Positions 62,789-64,000 of a stretch of 64,000 bases of DNA are shown one piece after another. Position numbers and translations under genes: made by a program. The notes below the pieces were generated by a model. The model saw only the letters and a program-made list of their open reading frames with translations. It ran no database searches and was not told where the DNA came from. The number at the start of each line of letters is the position of its first letter. Position 1 is the stretch's first letter. Source of the stretch: an uncultured Flavobacteriaceae bacterium. Lineage in GTDB: Bacteria > Bacteroidota > Bacteroidia > Flavobacteriales > Flavobacteriaceae. The stretch lies in contig CAJWAA010000011.1 of NCBI GenBank assembly GCA_913020295.1, positions 1 to 64,000 of the forward strand. Direction: 5' to 3'.

Positions 62789-63724
62789 ATGGCTTACATT
62801 GCAGTTGCAATTGGTATTTTTCTATTGATTAAAGGAGGAGACTGGCTGATGCGAGCTGCTGTAGCCTTATCACTTCGTTTTTCCATTCCAAAAATCGTTA
62901 TTGGAATGACGGTAGTTTCCTTAGCGACTTCGGCTCCCGAATTAATTGTTAGTATTCAGTCTGCTCTTAGTGGCCATCCTGATTTGGCTTTGGGTAATGT
63001 GGTAGGTTCAAATATTGCTAACTTAGGATTTGTATTAGCAATAATTGTTATGATCTCTCCCATTGAGGTTACACCAAGTTTTTACAAGACGGATTGGCCT
63101 ATGATGATTTTAGCGTCATTGCTTTTATATATTTTCTTGGTATTTGATAAAAAGTTGGTGGCTTACGAAGGAACCGTATTGTTCATTTTGCTTTTATTTT
63201 TAATGGTGTATTTAATTAAGTTTCAAGAGAGAGCGATTTTAGATGAACCTCTTGAGGAAGATGAGATTTTGGTAATATCTAAGACAATAACCTACTTTTT
63301 ATTGGGTGGATTTTCTTTATGGTTAGGCTCTGAGACTCTGATCAAGGGGGCAGTAACTCTTGCTAAAAATCTGGGTGTGAGTGAACGGATCATTAGTGTT
63401 ACTATAGTTTCAGTAGGAACTAGTATACCAGAGCTTTCGGCCTCAATTATCGCCATCATGAATAAAGAAAAAGCCATTTCAATGGGTAATCTTATTGGTT
63501 CAAATATTTTTAATATTTTGGCTGTTATGGGTATAACTTCAATGATCCATCCTGTTGAGATTCAAGACCCAGGATTATTAAGAAATGATATATGGTGGAT
63601 GCTAGGTATTTCTTTTTTGATACTTCCCTTTGTATTTTTTCCAAAAAGGGACAAGTTAGGCTTGATCCATGGTCTAATATTGATTACGCTTTACGGTATA
63701 TTTATATTTCCTTTATTTATGTAA
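62789..63724 (+). CDS. Calcium/sodium antiporter, CaCA family (YrbG-like)
   Basis: Inner-membrane exchanger of 311 aa with about 10 helices in two inverted halves. Each half carries the alpha-repeat motif: TSAPELIVSIQS with GNVVGSNIANLG, and TSIPELSASI with GNLIGSNIFNIL. It probably exports calcium in exchange for sodium or protons. A long acidic loop (DEPLEEDE) separates the halves. Ends at a bidirectional terminator shared with the convergent glutamine synthetase gene. Confidence 0.92.
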   Translation: MAYIAVAIGIFLLIKGGDWLMRAAVALSLRFSIPKIVIGMTVVSLATSAPELIVSIQSALSGHPDLALGNVVGSNIANLGFVLAIIVMISPIEVTPSFYKTDWPMMILASLLLYIFLVFDKKLVAYEGTVLFILLLFLMVYLIKFQERAILDEPLEEDEILVISKTITYFLLGGFSLWLGSETLIKGAVTLAKNLGVSERIISVTIVSVGTSIPELSASIIAIMNKEKAISMGNLIGSNIFNILAVMGITSMIHPVEIQDPGLLRNDIWWMLGISFLILPFVFFPKRDKLGLIHGLILITLYGIFIFPLFM

Positions 63725-63757
63725 AAAAAATCCCACCTAAATGGCAGGATTTTATAT
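63723..63757. terminator. Bidirectional terminator
   Basis: AAAATCC and GGATTTT form the base of an imperfect hairpin (inner CC/GG), flanked by A-run on the left and T-rich sequence on the right, between the convergent exchanger and glutamine synthetase genes. Confidence 0.7.
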
Positions 63758-63794
63758 AACTAACAATTCAGCTTTTTAATTAAATATTTTAGTA

Positions 63795-64000
63795 TTAAAC
63801 AGCAGCTGACTTTACAGTTTTAATGATTCTACTTGCAATTTTGTATGGATCACCATTAGAAGCAGGTCTTCTATCCTCTAACCATCCTTTCCATCCATTT
63901 TCGACTGTCATGATGGGAATTCTTATGGAAGCTCCACGGTCAGAGACACCGTAACTGAATTGATTGATTGATTGTGTTTCATGATCACCAGTAAGCCTTT
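63795..64000 (-). CDS. Glutamine synthetase, eukaryote-like type II, C-terminal part (cut by window edge)
   Basis: The last 68 codons of a glutamine synthetase: [28 protein letters not shown] and [19 protein letters not shown] are the C-terminal active-site arginines and Glu of the GSII type, which is common in flavobacteria. Makes glutamine from glutamate, ammonia and ATP. The start lies beyond the window. Confidence 0.9.
   Translation of the reverse strand, partial: RLTGDHETQSINQFSYGVSDRGASIRIPIMTVENGWKGWLEDRRPASNGDPYKIASRIIKTVKSAAV

Overview
The window looks like a chromosomal segment of a marine flavobacterium (Bacteroidota). The signs are very AT-rich intergenic DNA, TANNTTTG-type -7 promoter boxes (clear before galE, typA and ompA), an OmpA with thrombospondin-3 repeats, DUF6090, TrpB2 and AcnB, lipoprotein signals on many hydrolases, and several polysaccharide-related enzyme families. 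No SusC/SusD pair is present. The sugar-related genes are served by sodium:solute symporters instead.

Layout. (1) 1-17.5 kb is mostly housekeeping: a partial tRNA-Pro, trpB2, oxyR, a cyclophilin lipoprotein back to back with a Nudix hydrolase, an acyltransferase, a run of DUF3089/SDR/isomerase genes, ompA, a symporter-galE pair, typA, and an mlrC-like/esterase pair. (2) 17.7-34.5 kb is a catabolic block: GH78 rhamnosidase, then a tight aldo/keto reductase - SsuD-like monooxygenase - symporter set, a PHP-domain lipoprotein, a beta-helix protein, a sulfatase, and a DUF1501 / cytochrome-DUF1549-LamG-DUF1553 pair. (3) 35-39.7 kb holds a VanX-like dipeptidase, two small membrane proteins, decayed repeat copies and a GH92 mannosidase. 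(4) 39.98-53.98 kb is a genomic island. Its left edge is a displaced 3' half of tRNA-Arg and its right edge is a complete tRNA-Arg-like sequence. Just inside each end lies the same 23-nt direct-repeat element, which looks like an integrase arm site. No integrase gene remains. The island carries one long minus-strand operon for fucoside use: GntR regulator, MDR dehydrogenase, Gfo/Idh, an Nramp-fold transporter, cysteine hydrolase, fucU, aldo/keto reductase, GH29 fucosidase and a second cysteine hydrolase. (5) 54-62.6 kb is a graveyard of small genes, duplicated fragments, in-frame stops and orphan gene ends around an intact acnB. (6) 62.8-64 kb has a CaCA exchanger and the end of a type II-like glutamine synthetase.

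The most striking observation is inside the island. fucU is cut in two by about 3.2 kb holding the 3' end of a phosphodiesterase-like gene, gntK, gnd and a C-terminally truncated gntP. The first ORF is FucU-N fused in frame to the phosphodiesterase tail; the last is GntP-N fused in frame to FucU-C. Together the two halves rebuild a FucU of ordinary length. The second is the SsuD-like monooxygenase / aldo-keto reductase / symporter set, whose content recalls the oxidative sulfoquinovose (sulfo-SMO) pathway and could be a sulfosugar desulfonation module. The third is a family of small genes with a shared structured leader (three copies) and other duplicated small-gene pieces between 36.8 and 62.5 kb.

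All identifications are from reading the sequence and knowledge of families. No database search, folding or read mapping was possible.
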